The position numbers were made by a program, and so were the translations under genes. From Puteibacter caeruleilacunae (GTDB taxonomy: Bacteria > Bacteroidota > Bacteroidia > Bacteroidales > Prolixibacteraceae), in the NCBI GenBank assembly GCA_005217565.1, contig SJCO01000005.1:424844-488843 (forward strand): a stretch of 64,000 nt of DNA. The letters run 5' to 3'. Every line of letters starts with the position of its first letter. Position 1 is the first letter of the stretch. Of this stretch, positions 33,452-43,084 are shown in pieces. Below the pieces are notes generated by a model. It searched no databases. It had not been told where the DNA came from and was given only the letters and a program-made list of their open reading frames with translations.

Positions 33452-34093
33452 ATGAGACGTTTACCGGTTTATTTATTGATAGATGTTTCATATTCAATGA
33501 AGGGAGCACCATTGAATGCAGTTCAAAGCGGAGTGGAAAAACTTGCAACTGAGTTGAGAAGGAATCCTCATGCTTTGGAGACTGCTTATCTTAGTGTGCT
33601 TACTTTTGCTGATAATGCAAAAGTGGATGTTGAATTGACGGAGCTACCTATGTTTCAGGCTCCTATTTTTGAAACACGTGGTCTGACTGCACTAGGTAAA
33701 GGCTTGAAAGAGCTAAGTGCAAGAATATCTCAAGAGGTTAGGAAATCGACTCAGGAACAAAAAGGTGATTGGAAACCATTGGTTTTTATAATGACAGACG
33801 GTGCTCCTACTGACAACTGGAAGGTGGGTTTAAAGGAGTTCCAAAGTATAAAAACTGGTGTTGTTGTTGCTTGTGCAGCCGGTAAAGGTGCCGATACAAC
33901 TGTACTGAAAGAAATTACACCGAATGTTGTAAAGCTTGCAACGGCTGATGAGGATTCAATCGGTGAATTCTTTAAATGGGTATCGGCATCGGTGGGGATT
34001 TCAAGTACAAAAGTGGAATCTTCAGGCAAAGAGGCTGATAACTTTGGTGAATTGCCACCACCGCCTAAAGGTATTGATCTGGTTAAACATTAG
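33452..34093 (+). CDS. TerY-like vWA protein 1
   Basis: A 213-residue von Willebrand A domain with MIDAS residues in LLIDVSYSMKG (DxSxS), the Thr in TRGLTALG and Asp in FIMTDGAPTD. C-terminal tail PPPPKGIDL is shared with the next two. TerY proteins are metal-binding and act with the kinase and phosphatase downstream. First of four tandem paralogues. Confidence 0.92.
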   Translation: MRRLPVYLLIDVSYSMKGAPLNAVQSGVEKLATELRRNPHALETAYLSVLTFADNAKVDVELTELPMFQAPIFETRGLTALGKGLKELSARISQEVRKSTQEQKGDWKPLVFIMTDGAPTDNWKVGLKEFQSIKTGVVVACAAGKGADTTVLKEITPNVVKLATADEDSIGEFFKWVSASVGISSTKVESSGKEADNFGELPPPPKGIDLVKH

Positions 34094-34099
34094 ACGATT

Positions 34100-34738
34100 A
34101 TGAGAAGATTACCAGTATATTTAGTACTAGACGTTTCGGGCTCAATGACAGGAGAGCCTATAGAAGCAGTTAAGAATGGTATAAAGACTATGATTGCTGC
34201 TTTACGACAGGATCCATATGCTTTAGAAACTGCACATATTAGTGTTATTACTTTTAATCATAATGCACAACAGGTTGCTCCTTTGATAGAGCTGGCAATG
34301 TTCCAGGAGCCACAAATTACTGCAAGTGGAACGACTTCGGTAGGTGCTGCATTGTCATTGCTTAGTGATAAGATAGAGAGCGAAGTGAAGAAAACTACCG
34401 TAGAACAAAAAGGTGATTGGAAACCTTTGGTTTTCTTTATGACCGATGGATTACCTACGGATGATTGGAAAGCTGGTTTAAATAAATTTAAAAAGCAAAA
34501 ATGTGGAATGGTTGTGGCTTGTGCTGCAGGCCAACATGCTGATACTACTATCCTGAAAGAGATTACAAAGAATGTAGTTTCTCTTGATACAGCAGATTCT
34601 GCGTCAATTCAGGCTTTTTTTAAATGGGTTTCTTCATCTGTCTCTGTGAGTAGTGCAAAGATTGAAAATGAAACAGCTGAAACATCTTCTATTTCAGAAT
34701 TACCACCTCCTCCTGATGAAGTTAATATTGTCATTTAA
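34100..34738 (+). CDS. TerY-like vWA protein 2
   Basis: A 212-residue paralogue with MIDAS motif VLDVSGSMTGEP and FFMTDGLPTDDW; ends in LPPPPDEVNIVI. Six bases after protein 1. A long hairpin follows in the gap to protein 3. Confidence 0.92.
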   Translation: MRRLPVYLVLDVSGSMTGEPIEAVKNGIKTMIAALRQDPYALETAHISVITFNHNAQQVAPLIELAMFQEPQITASGTTSVGAALSLLSDKIESEVKKTTVEQKGDWKPLVFFMTDGLPTDDWKAGLNKFKKQKCGMVVACAAGQHADTTILKEITKNVVSLDTADSASIQAFFKWVSSSVSVSSAKIENETAETSSISELPPPPDEVNIVI

Positions 34739-34781
34739 ATGTGATTAATTTAATGACATACTTTTATTGGAAAGGTGGGTT

Positions 34782-34828
34782 GGGACTACTGGCGTTACGG
34801 GAAGTTTTACTCGTAACACCAGTGGTCC
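34782..34828 (+). promoter_or_regulatory. Long hairpin inside the TerY operon
   Basis: GGGACTACTGGCGTTACG pairs with CGTAACACCAGTGGTCC around a 12-base loop, nearly 17 pairs, without a T-run. The 161-base gap is the only sizeable one between TerB-like and the kinase genes, so it may protect or process the message. Confidence 0.6.
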
Positions 34829-34899
34829 TTGCAATAAAGTAGAACTTGTGAAGAAATAGGGATTTAAATTATTAAAGCAATTTTTCGGAAATAATATTT

Positions 34900-35535
34900 A
34901 TGAGACGATTACCAGTTTATCTATTACTCGATACTTCCGGTTCAATGGCCGGAGAGCCTATCCAAGCTGTTAATGTTGGCTTACAATCGCTATTGTCATC
35001 GTTAAGGTCGGATCCTCATGCACTAGATACGGTGTATATTAGTATAATTACTTTCGACAAAGAGGTAAAGGTGTTTTTACCCTTAACAGAATTGTCGGAG
35101 GTGCAACTTGAAGAGGTTACTTGCCCTAAATCTGGCCCTACTCACATGGGGGAGGCTTTGGAAGTGGTTTCTGAAAAAGTGAAAAATGAAGTTAAACTAT
35201 CTTCTGCAGAACACAAGGGTGACTGGATGCCTTTATTGTTTATTATGACTGATGGAAAGCCTTCAGACTTAATGAAGTATAAAGTGATGGCCAACAAAAT
35301 TAAGAATGAAAATTTCGGGAGCATTATTGCTTGCGGGGCAGGGCCAAAAGCAAAAGAGGAATACCTGAAGATGATAACCGATAATATAACAATGCTCGAC
35401 CATATGGATAGTGCTTCTTTTGAGGCTTATTTTAAGTGGGTATCCGACATCGTAAATCAAGGTAGCAAAAGTGCAGGAGTCGCTGAAGATTTGGATTTAC
35501 CACCTGCTCCTAAAGAAATTAATATCGTAATATAG
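34900..35535 (+). CDS. TerY-like vWA protein 3
   Basis: A 211-residue paralogue, MIDAS motif LLDTSGSMAGEP and FIMTDGKPSDLM, ending LPPAPKEINIVI. The tail resembles protein 2, suggesting the same partner. Nine bases precede the fourth copy. Confidence 0.92.
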   Translation: MRRLPVYLLLDTSGSMAGEPIQAVNVGLQSLLSSLRSDPHALDTVYISIITFDKEVKVFLPLTELSEVQLEEVTCPKSGPTHMGEALEVVSEKVKNEVKLSSAEHKGDWMPLLFIMTDGKPSDLMKYKVMANKIKNENFGSIIACGAGPKAKEEYLKMITDNITMLDHMDSASFEAYFKWVSDIVNQGSKSAGVAEDLDLPPAPKEINIVI

Positions 35536-35544
35536 TGTTGTAAA

Positions 35545-36597
35545 ATGAGAAAATTACCAATATTCTTCCTTATTGACCTATCTGAATCAATGGTTGGTGA
35601 ACCTATCGAATTAGTTCGAAAAGGTATGGAAAGCTTAATCCGTAGCTTAAAGAAAAATCCGTATGCTCTTGAGACTGTATGGATTGAAATTATTGGCTTT
35701 GCTGGAAAAGCAAGAACTATTGAACCATTTGAAGAATTAGCTTTATTTTATCCGCCGGAATTCCCTATTGGAGGAGGAACATCAATTGGGAGTGGTTTAG
35801 AGTTTCTTATGAAAGAAATAGATGCTAATGTTAAGTGTTCAACTGCTGAGACTAAAGGTGATTGGAAACCTCTTGTGTTTATTTTTACAGATGGACAGCC
35901 AACGGATGATTTTCAGGCTGCTGTGTCGAGGTGGCAGAGTGGGTATAAAAGAAAGTGCCAAACCTTGTTGGCAACGATAGGAAATGTAATTTCTCATGAT
36001 TTTATTAGCTCAATAGCAGATGATGCTATTCAGCTTGAAAACGATAAAGAAGAGTGTTTTGATAGTTACTTCAAGTGGCTAACCGATTCTATTGCTAGCT
36101 CAAGTGTGCAGGCTTCGGAAGGTATTGAGCCAACGGCTAAGGTTGGTGAGCTTGAATGTGGTTTGTCGAAGATTGATTTGACTAAACAGGAAAGGGTTCC
36201 TGCTTCTGTTGATGATAATTACTCCGTTATATTAGGAGCTTGTCAAAAAACGCAAGAGAAGTACCTGATAAAGTATAAGAAAGGTGTGGAAATTTTTGAT
36301 GGCGACTTCAATAACTTCGACAAGGTGTATCGGTTAGAGGGGGCTTACCGACTGGATTATAAGAAGTATAAGGACCTTTCTGTGCAGGCGGAGACAAGTA
36401 GTGTTGATGCAAAATATCTTCAAGGAATTCCTACATGCCCATATTGCGGTAGTAAACATGCGTTTGCTGTTTGTATGTGTGGTGGTGTGTTTTGTGTTGA
36501 CTTAGATACTGATATGCAAACCTGTGGATGGTGTGGCACTACGGCTCGATACGAAGCTACATGCGAAGATTTTAACATTGAAAGACGACAAGGGTAA
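35545..36597 (+). CDS. TerY-like vWA protein 4 with C-terminal zinc ribbon
   Basis: The largest copy, 350 residues: vWA (FLIDLSESMVGEP; FIFTDGQPTDDF) for about 200, then a beta-rich linker and a zinc module with CPYCGSKHAFAVCMC, then GGVFCVDL and CGWCGTTARY. This is the TerY C-terminal metal-binding domain. It ends with a one-base overlap to the phosphatase, the canonical TerY-P pairing. Confidence 0.93.
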   Translation: MRKLPIFFLIDLSESMVGEPIELVRKGMESLIRSLKKNPYALETVWIEIIGFAGKARTIEPFEELALFYPPEFPIGGGTSIGSGLEFLMKEIDANVKCSTAETKGDWKPLVFIFTDGQPTDDFQAAVSRWQSGYKRKCQTLLATIGNVISHDFISSIADDAIQLENDKEECFDSYFKWLTDSIASSSVQASEGIEPTAKVGELECGLSKIDLTKQERVPASVDDNYSVILGACQKTQEKYLIKYKKGVEIFDGDFNNFDKVYRLEGAYRLDYKKYKDLSVQAETSSVDAKYLQGIPTCPYCGSKHAFAVCMCGGVFCVDLDTDMQTCGWCGTTARYEATCEDFNIERRQG

Positions 36598-38084
36598 TGG
36601 ATAAGAAAAATTTATTGGATGCCTTATGTCAGGATATTGAGAGTATCGAAGCTCGTGTAAAAATCCTTAATGATAACATTGGCGTTTTAAATGAAACGCT
36701 TGGTGGTATAAAGAAGACTTATTCATTATTACTTGAAGAAGAAAAAAATATGGCACGCGAAATAACAAAGGATGCAGTAAAGGTTATCCAGTTAAAAAAC
36801 GGAATGGCAAATAACTCGTACGAGGATGTCATCAATCTGGAAGAATTTAATATTCCTCACGATGCTGTAATTGAATTTGAAGGTATTGATCAGCTTAGAT
36901 GGAATAGTGAGGAGTCAAAATTTGAAGGTGAATTAACTTCTCCTGGTGAGTTTTATGGATTATTATTGTATTGGAATAACGATGATGATAAAGAGAATGG
37001 TAAGCCAAAGCTTGAGCGAAAGGTTCATATTTTAATAAATGCCGATCCTCGAACGCTTTGGAAGAATATTGATCCCCCAACTGAAGGGCCTTTTTACAAA
37101 GAGAATACAGCTTTTAGCTTTGAGAAACTTGGTGAAAGAACATTGCTGGGTGTTTCGATCAGAGGTAAGTCGCATGCTCAAAAAGGAACATTTAGAGATG
37201 ATCATTTTGAGGTTCATGCATGGGATAATGGTTGGGTATTGCAAGTTGTTAGTGATGGTGCTGGTTCGGCTGAATATAGCAGGGAGGGATCAAAGATTGC
37301 TTGTAACTCAGTATTGAATAAGATTACAGAGTTTATTGAAATTGAGAAAATTAAGAACGTAGAAAATCTGATCGTTAAGTTAAACACTGACAGTTGTGTA
37401 GGTAATGATGATCAGCCTGACGTTGAAAGTAGTAGCGAAAAAATAAGTATTAAACTGGAAAAAGCCTCTGATGTTTCAGATCATTCAAATAATGATGGAA
37501 ATGAGGGAGGGGCGACTTCTGATGAAGATATAAAAAGAGAGCTCTCAACGCTTATTCATGAAATAACAGTTCAACCGGCACATTTTGCATTAAAGGAAAT
37601 TGAACGATTCTCTGTCGAAAAGAATTATCCTATCAAGAAATTTTCGTCGACTTTATTATTCGCTTTATCCAAAGAGTTTGATTTTGGAACTGTTGTTATC
37701 TCTTTTTCTATTGGTGATGGTGCAATTGGTGTTATTACAGAAAAGGAGGGTGAGCTATTAATGAAACCTGATGGAGGAGAATATTCGGGACAAACAAGGT
37801 TTGTTACGATGAAAGAGTTATTTTCGAGCGAAATATATAAACGCACTAATTTTCGATTATATAAAGATAAAGTCGAGGCCATAATGCTCATGAGTGATGG
37901 AATCTCTGATCCTAAGTTTGGAACAGAGAATAATCTTGAGAATTCTGATATGTGGTTTAAGTTATGGAAGGAGATAAAACCTGTATTAGATAACAAGGAA
38001 GTAAATGAGAAAGAGATGATAGAGTGGATGGACTTCCATGAAAAAGGAGAATATGATGATAGAACATTAACAATTCTTTATTAG
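36597..38084 (+). CDS. PP2C-like phosphatase of the TerY-P triad
   Basis: A 495-residue protein: N-terminal coiled coil (~1-75), a beta domain, then a PP2C catalytic domain with KGTFRDDHFEVHAWDNGW (metal Asp), VVSDGAGSAEYSREGSK, SIGDGAIGVI, LMSDGISDP and DDRTLTILY at the C-terminus. A low-complexity Ser/Asp-rich loop lies in the middle. It dephosphorylates targets of the adjacent kinase, by family knowledge. Confidence 0.9.
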   Translation: MDKKNLLDALCQDIESIEARVKILNDNIGVLNETLGGIKKTYSLLLEEEKNMAREITKDAVKVIQLKNGMANNSYEDVINLEEFNIPHDAVIEFEGIDQLRWNSEESKFEGELTSPGEFYGLLLYWNNDDDKENGKPKLERKVHILINADPRTLWKNIDPPTEGPFYKENTAFSFEKLGERTLLGVSIRGKSHAQKGTFRDDHFEVHAWDNGWVLQVVSDGAGSAEYSREGSKIACNSVLNKITEFIEIEKIKNVENLIVKLNTDSCVGNDDQPDVESSSEKISIKLEKASDVSDHSNNDGNEGGATSDEDIKRELSTLIHEITVQPAHFALKEIERFSVEKNYPIKKFSSTLLFALSKEFDFGTVVISFSIGDGAIGVITEKEGELLMKPDGGEYSGQTRFVTMKELFSSEIYKRTNFRLYKDKVEAIMLMSDGISDPKFGTENNLENSDMWFKLWKEIKPVLDNKEVNEKEMIEWMDFHEKGEYDDRTLTILY

Positions 38085-38088
38085 AGAT

Positions 38089-39585
38089 ATGTCAACACTT
38101 TCAGTAATCAGCCAAAAAGGTAAGAAAATTGAATGGATAGATAAGGCTATCGGTTCAGGAACAATGAAGGATGTATATTTTAGTCCGGATAAGTCTTATG
38201 TTGTTGGATTTTACCGTAATAAATTGGATGCTAGTTCAAAAGATCGACTGAACTCAATTGTTGGTGTGTATAAAACTAAAATTATTGATGGGCCAAATGG
38301 AGATTATTGGAGAAATCTTCTTTGTTGGCCATACGACATAGTAGAGCATAATGGATTAACAGGGATTGTTGTTCCAACATATCAGAGGCACTTTTTCTTC
38401 ATGCATGGTTCTGTAAATGACGATATGCTTGGAATAAAAGGGCAGGAAAAGAATGGTAAGTGGTTTGCTTCGGCAAAAAATCAAAACAGATTTTTACACG
38501 AAAAAGAGAAAGGAGACTTATTAAGCTATCTTAGAATATCAATATTACTAAGTAGAGCGTTGAAGCGTATTCATGCTGCAGGATTGGCGCATTCTGATTT
38601 ATCATACAATAACGTGTTGATTGATCCTGAAGGAAAGAATGCTAGTATTATTGATATCGATGGTTTGGTTGTACCAGGGAAATTTGCTCCTGATGTTATG
38701 GGAACCCCTGATTTTGTGGCTCCGGAGGTTATCATGACTAAACATTTACCAGTTAATGATTCAAACCGAAAGCTACCAACGATATTAACCGATCGATATG
38801 CTTTGTCGGTATTGATATACATGTATCTTCTTTTTAGGCACCCCTTGAAAGGTCGTAAAATACACGATACTGATCCTGTTAAAGATGAAGAGTTATCGAT
38901 GGGGGCAAAGGCTCTCTTTATAGAGCATCCTACGGATAGGAGTAATAAACCAAATCTGAATGATGTTCATCCTTCTGAACTGCCATATATTGATGTCGAT
39001 AAGATGCCATATACTATTTTAGGTCCTTACCTAAAGGAACTATTCGATCGGGCTTTTATTGAGGGACTGCATAATCCACAAAAGCGACCAACATCAAATG
39101 AGTGGGAAGAAGCATTGGTAAAGACTGTGGATTTACTACAACCTTGTCAAAATTCAAAATGTAGTCATAAGTGGTTTGTTTTTGATAATAAACTGTCTCC
39201 AAGGTGTCCATACTGTGGAACTCCTTATACGGATGCTTTACCTGTGTTGAATTTTTATTCTTCAAGGGGTAAAGGTAAGTTCTTATCTGATAATGCAAGG
39301 TTGATGGTGTACAATAATCAATACCTATATAGATGGCATACAAATAGACTTGTACATCCGAATGAAAGGTTATCAGATGAGGATAAAAAGCCTGCAGGTT
39401 ATTTTGTGAAGCATCGGGGCAACTGGATCTTGGTAAATCAAAATTTGCCTGAATTGTATGATGTGACTAATAAGGTTGATATTCCTATTGGAAAGCATGT
39501 TGTTCTTGATGATAATATTCAGGTTTTATTAGAGAAAGGAAATGGTGGGCGCTTGGCTCATGTTCAAATGGTAAATAAGAGATAG
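38089..39585 (+). CDS. Protein kinase of the TerY-P triad, with zinc ribbon
   Basis: A 498-residue kinase: GSGTMKDVYF (glycine loop), catalytic loop HSDLSYNNVLI with Asp170, IDIDGLVVPG with Asp191 as the DFG equivalent, and GTPDFVAPEV. A zinc ribbon CQNSKCSHKWF / RCPYCGTPY lies near 365-385 and a beta-rich tail follows. The HSD (not HRD) loop is common in this kinase group. Five bases after the phosphatase. Confidence 0.92.
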   Translation: MSTLSVISQKGKKIEWIDKAIGSGTMKDVYFSPDKSYVVGFYRNKLDASSKDRLNSIVGVYKTKIIDGPNGDYWRNLLCWPYDIVEHNGLTGIVVPTYQRHFFFMHGSVNDDMLGIKGQEKNGKWFASAKNQNRFLHEKEKGDLLSYLRISILLSRALKRIHAAGLAHSDLSYNNVLIDPEGKNASIIDIDGLVVPGKFAPDVMGTPDFVAPEVIMTKHLPVNDSNRKLPTILTDRYALSVLIYMYLLFRHPLKGRKIHDTDPVKDEELSMGAKALFIEHPTDRSNKPNLNDVHPSELPYIDVDKMPYTILGPYLKELFDRAFIEGLHNPQKRPTSNEWEEALVKTVDLLQPCQNSKCSHKWFVFDNKLSPRCPYCGTPYTDALPVLNFYSSRGKGKFLSDNARLMVYNNQYLYRWHTNRLVHPNERLSDEDKKPAGYFVKHRGNWILVNQNLPELYDVTNKVDIPIGKHVVLDDNIQVLLEKGNGGRLAHVQMVNKR

Positions 39586-39849
39586 ATGATTAAGTTATTA
39601 ATTGCATTATTGATAGTAGGGTTGTTTTTTATACAAAAGGTTGGAAATCATGGTGGTTTGTTGAAGCATCCGTATGATAGAATTTATAGTGTGTGCATGT
39701 CGTTATTCGACTTGATTCATAAACCTATGAGAAAAAGAATTAAACCTATAAATGTTGGAAGAGGATTGGATTTAGATATTGTACCATTTATAACGTTGTT
39801 CATCTTACTTGTAATAATGATTATGGTATCGAAGGAAGTAATGTATTAA
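39586..39849 (+). CDS. Small membrane protein of the Ter operon
   Basis: Eighty-seven residues, N-terminal helix (LLIALLIVGLFFI) and C-terminal helix (IVPFITLFILLVIMIMV) with a basic loop between. Adjacent to the kinase stop with no gap, so cotranslated. Probably recruits the kinase to the membrane. Confidence 0.7.
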   Translation: MIKLLIALLIVGLFFIQKVGNHGGLLKHPYDRIYSVCMSLFDLIHKPMRKRIKPINVGRGLDLDIVPFITLFILLVIMIMVSKEVMY

Positions 39850-39885
39850 AGAAGAAAATAAGTATAAACGATTAAAAAAGAAAGA

Positions 39886-41097
39886 ATGGAATTTTTAGTA
39901 TCATTTTTTGATAATTGGATTGGTGGTTTTGCAATAATGATAATCATGTCGATTGTTATTGCAAAAGCGTGTGATATTTTTGAGTTAGCAGCTGATTATT
40001 TGGGAAGAAATATGGCTGATGGAGTTAAGGGGGCAACTATTAACGCAATAGGTTCTTCAATGCCAGAAATGTTAACTACAGTATTTTTCCTTATTTTTTA
40101 TGCAAATACAGATATTGCGGAAGGATTTGCGGCATCTGTTGGGGGTGATACTGGATCAGCAATCTTCAATAGTATTTTTATTCCTATGCTTGTAATTGGA
40201 ATGGTTCTTTTTACTGTTGTTGGTGTTAAAGGTATTAAGGTTGCAAAGAAAGTAATCTTAAGAGATGGCTTGTTCTTGATTGCGGCAGAAATACTTTTGT
40301 TAATCCTATTATCGAGTGATTATATTACAACTTGGCATGGTTGGGTATTTACTATCTTTTATTTAATTTACTTGACATATACCTTGAAAACGATGACTAA
40401 AGAGGAAATGGAGGGAGATGATGATGAGGAAGAGGATGAAGAAGAACCTGAAACGTGGTATGAAAAATTCCTTTTTAACAAGCAAGATGGTAGACCTTTA
40501 AAAGCATGGTTATTGTTGTTATTAGGTACAACGTTTATTGCAGTAGGATCAGCTGGATTGGTTCGAGGAACAGAGTTTATTGCTTCTGATTTGCAAATTA
40601 ATCCGTTATTCATTGCTTTTGTACTTGTTGCTGCAGCAAGTAGTGTTCCTGATACTATTATATCATTGAAGGATGCTAGAAAAGGAAATTATGATGATGC
40701 GCTTTCGAATGTATTGGGTTCAAATATTTTTGATATTACTATAAGTATGGGACTTCCTTTGGCTATTTATTTAATGGTTACAGGAGAGCCAATTTACTTT
40801 AAAGAGGCAGGTGCTACACTGATTGATATTAGGATAATGCTTTTGGTTGTTACAGTGATAACAATGCTTGTGTTTTATCTTAGTAAAGAACTTAAATGGA
40901 AGCAAGTTTCAATTCTTGCAACAATTTATATCTTCTTTATTGTGTATTCGCTGTCGGCTGGTGCTTATCTTGAGGGATTACAAAATCCATTCTCAGATGC
41001 AGCTGGTGGGTTTATTGAGTTTCTGAACAAACCAGGGGGAGTAGCTGATAGTTTAAGAGATGTTGCCAATTGGATTACTGGAGGTTGGCATAAATAG
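39886..41097 (+). CDS. Sodium/calcium exchanger-like protein
   Basis: A 403-residue CaCA-type exchanger. Two alpha repeats: GATINAIGSSMPEMLTTVF and VLVAAASSVPDTIISLKDA with SNVLGSNIFDI, and an acidic cytosolic loop (GDDDEEEDEEEPETW) between helices. The exchanger closes the Ter operon, in the role TerC fills elsewhere. Its last codons (GGWHK) abut the repeat copy R. Confidence 0.93.
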   Translation: MEFLVSFFDNWIGGFAIMIIMSIVIAKACDIFELAADYLGRNMADGVKGATINAIGSSMPEMLTTVFFLIFYANTDIAEGFAASVGGDTGSAIFNSIFIPMLVIGMVLFTVVGVKGIKVAKKVILRDGLFLIAAEILLLILLSSDYITTWHGWVFTIFYLIYLTYTLKTMTKEEMEGDDDEEEDEEEPETWYEKFLFNKQDGRPLKAWLLLLLGTTFIAVGSAGLVRGTEFIASDLQINPLFIAFVLVAAASSVPDTIISLKDARKGNYDDALSNVLGSNIFDITISMGLPLAIYLMVTGEPIYFKEAGATLIDIRIMLLVVTVITMLVFYLSKELKWKQVSILATIYIFFIVYSLSAGAYLEGLQNPFSDAAGGFIEFLNKPGGVADSLRDVANWITGGWHK

Positions 41098-41100
41098 ATA

Positions 41101-41293
41101 GCTAAATTTGGGTATCCCAATTAGGGGATGACTTGAGATATTTAGGGAGTTCTTTTAATTAAGAGCTCCCTTTCTTTTTTATGGCGGCCGACTAGGATGT
41201 TCGGGCTAGATTGAGTGTTAATATTTTGAGAATCTCTGCTGGTAATCTTCGACTATCAACTTTGCATCATCAAACTTATTATTATCTTTAATC
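41101..41293 (+). repeat. Right direct repeat flanking the Ter operon, with terminator
   Basis: Copy R of the small-RNA element: TAAATTTG at 41103, hairpin ATCCC/GGGAT, then GGGAGTTCTT/AAGAGCTCCC at 41145-41170 with a T-rich run, which should end the Ter operon transcript. The -33 half of the promoter is not recognisable here. The last 28 bases (41266-41293) recur exactly at 45809-45836. Confidence 0.75.
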
Positions 41294-41355
41294 CATTACT
41301 TACTAAGCGAAGAATTAAGCGCCTATTGGAGGTAATAGGCTGAAAAACGATCACA

Positions 41356-42564
41356 ATGAAACAATCAATAATATCATTCCTACTTTTTATCTCAAGTATT
41401 AGTCTTTTCGGACAGGTAGATTTTGAAAATAAGTACTCCACCTTTGGGATCATTGCTGTTGATACAGTGGATAATACCTGGGGGTGTGCTTTTGCAACAA
41501 ATAATATTGCAATCGGACAGGCTGGTGTTTACGAAATTGCTCCTGATAAGGGTATTATTGCATCAATAGCTTATACAAATCCTAACTATCCTTTAAAGGG
41601 AATAGAGCTGTTGAAACAGGGGGAGTCGCTGACTATGGTTTTCGACTCGATAAGCAAGACTGATAATTTTCTTTTTTATCGGCAGATTGCGATGCTTGAT
41701 AGTGCTGGAAATACATTGGGATTTACTGGTAGTACTATTAAGTCGTGTTCGCATGCTGGTACATTAAAAGGCAACGGTTATGTTGTGCTTGGGAATAGTC
41801 TGGCGAACGACACAGTGCTGAAGGCTATCGAGAATGGATTTGTAGGTAGTGCTGATCGGCTTTATAAAAGGTTATTGAGGGGATTGAAAGCTGGTCAGGA
41901 AGCAGGAGGTCAGGCTACAGGAAAAATGTCGGCTGCTATGTGTGTGAAGCGGTCGGGGCTCTTGGGATTCAATGATGTTGATTATAGGGTGGACTATTCA
42001 GAAACGCCATTCAACGACTTGCAGAGGCTTGTGGATAAACGATCGGGGATTACGTTGTTGCGTAGGGCTAACAGAACAGCTCATAAAGACTCGGTATTGT
42101 ATCTGTTGCGCGAGGCTTCGACTTTATTGGAGGGGTGGACAATGCTCTATCCTGAAATCGCAAAATCGTATTATCGGAATGGATATGAAGAGAAAGCTGT
42201 TGATGTATTGGCAAATCGACTAGCTGCTGATTCTTTGTTTGTGGGATTCTTACCGTCGTGTTACTTTCTGAAGGCTAATGAACGTTATCAGCAGTTGATC
42301 GCGAAGAGGGAATTTGATTTACACAATTGGCTTGAGGCGGTTTATGCGTTGATTGATTTCGGCATGAATGAGGAGGCTATAAAGGTTGGTACCCGATTAA
42401 TCGATAAGTATGAGGATTGTAGCTATCTTCATTTTCTTGTCGGTAAGGCCTATAGAAAGCTGAAAGATGGTGATAATGCGATGAAGTACTACCAGACTGC
42501 AGTGCGACTTGATGCTGGGAATATGGAGGCTAAAAGTGAGCTTGATAGATTGAAAAAGAAATAA
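41356..42564 (+). CDS. DUF1028 protein with TPR C-terminus, secreted
   Basis: A 402-residue protein with signal peptide (cleavage near FGQ, residue 21). The DUF1028 Ntn-hydrolase-like domain starts at STFGIIAVDTVDNTWG; GQAGVYEIAPDKGIIAS, and CSHAGTLKGNGYVVLGNSL are family blocks. C-terminal ~100 residues are TPR-like (FLVGKAYRKLKDGDNAMKYY). Function unknown. It is the chromosome-side neighbour of the Ter insertion. Confidence 0.85.
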   Translation: MKQSIISFLLFISSISLFGQVDFENKYSTFGIIAVDTVDNTWGCAFATNNIAIGQAGVYEIAPDKGIIASIAYTNPNYPLKGIELLKQGESLTMVFDSISKTDNFLFYRQIAMLDSAGNTLGFTGSTIKSCSHAGTLKGNGYVVLGNSLANDTVLKAIENGFVGSADRLYKRLLRGLKAGQEAGGQATGKMSAAMCVKRSGLLGFNDVDYRVDYSETPFNDLQRLVDKRSGITLLRRANRTAHKDSVLYLLREASTLLEGWTMLYPEIAKSYYRNGYEEKAVDVLANRLAADSLFVGFLPSCYFLKANERYQQLIAKREFDLHNWLEAVYALIDFGMNEEAIKVGTRLIDKYEDCSYLHFLVGKAYRKLKDGDNAMKYYQTAVRLDAGNMEAKSELDRLKKK

Positions 42565-42616
42565 CAACCAATAAAATGTGCCCTCCGACGGCCATTGATG
42601 TAAAGATAGTGTGACT

Positions 42617-42921
42617 ATGAAACAGATTTTAATTGTTGGACTGATTTTAATAGCTCAGTTTGCTTTCGCGCAGATTGCTTCGGCGCAGATTAGAGAAGAG
42701 AATCCATATCCAGTGGTGTCTTTGGATTTGAGTATATTGATAAAATTGCCGTTGGTGATGCCTTTACGACGCCTAACGGTACGGATAAATTGGTTGCTAT
42801 CGACTTCCTAAAGGGGCCTCGGGAGACTTACACCATTTCGAAGCTTAGTGCTGGCGATAACTTCATCGCTAATGGCCTGGTTGTTGGTGTGGAAGCGTTA
42901 ATTTCATTACCTTCTTATTAA
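42617..42921 (+). pseudogene. Frameshifted secreted protein with Hint-like end
   Basis: The frame from ATG 42617 encodes a signal peptide (MKQILIVGLILIAQFAFAQ) and runs on in a +1 frame; shifting frame near 42720 restores a coherent sequence (EYIDKIAVGDAFTTPNG, then ETYTISKLSAGDNFIANG) to TAA 42919. The second part resembles the end of Hint/intein-type domains (GDxxxTxxG, TYxxxxxxxxNFxANG). One base indel would join the two, so this is a decayed or truncated gene. Confidence 0.65.
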
Positions 42922-43043
42922 TGCAATAACGATAAGTAACGTGAAGAATATGACATAGGTAAGGGGACTGAGTGTGTAAAATTAACGTAATATATATCAA
43001 TTATTTATTATTTGTATAGCAGTAATTAATTAAAGTTTATTAA

Positions 43044-43074
43044 TTTGGGCATTGAGAAAAAAGCAATAAATTTG
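43044..43074 (+). promoter_or_regulatory. Consensus promoter of the HEPN-SecB cassette
   Basis: TTTG at 43044-43047, exactly 19 bases, TAAATTTG at 43067-43074. The start codon is at 43085, so the message is nearly leaderless. Confidence 0.78.
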
Positions 43075-43084
43075 CACCGTTCTA

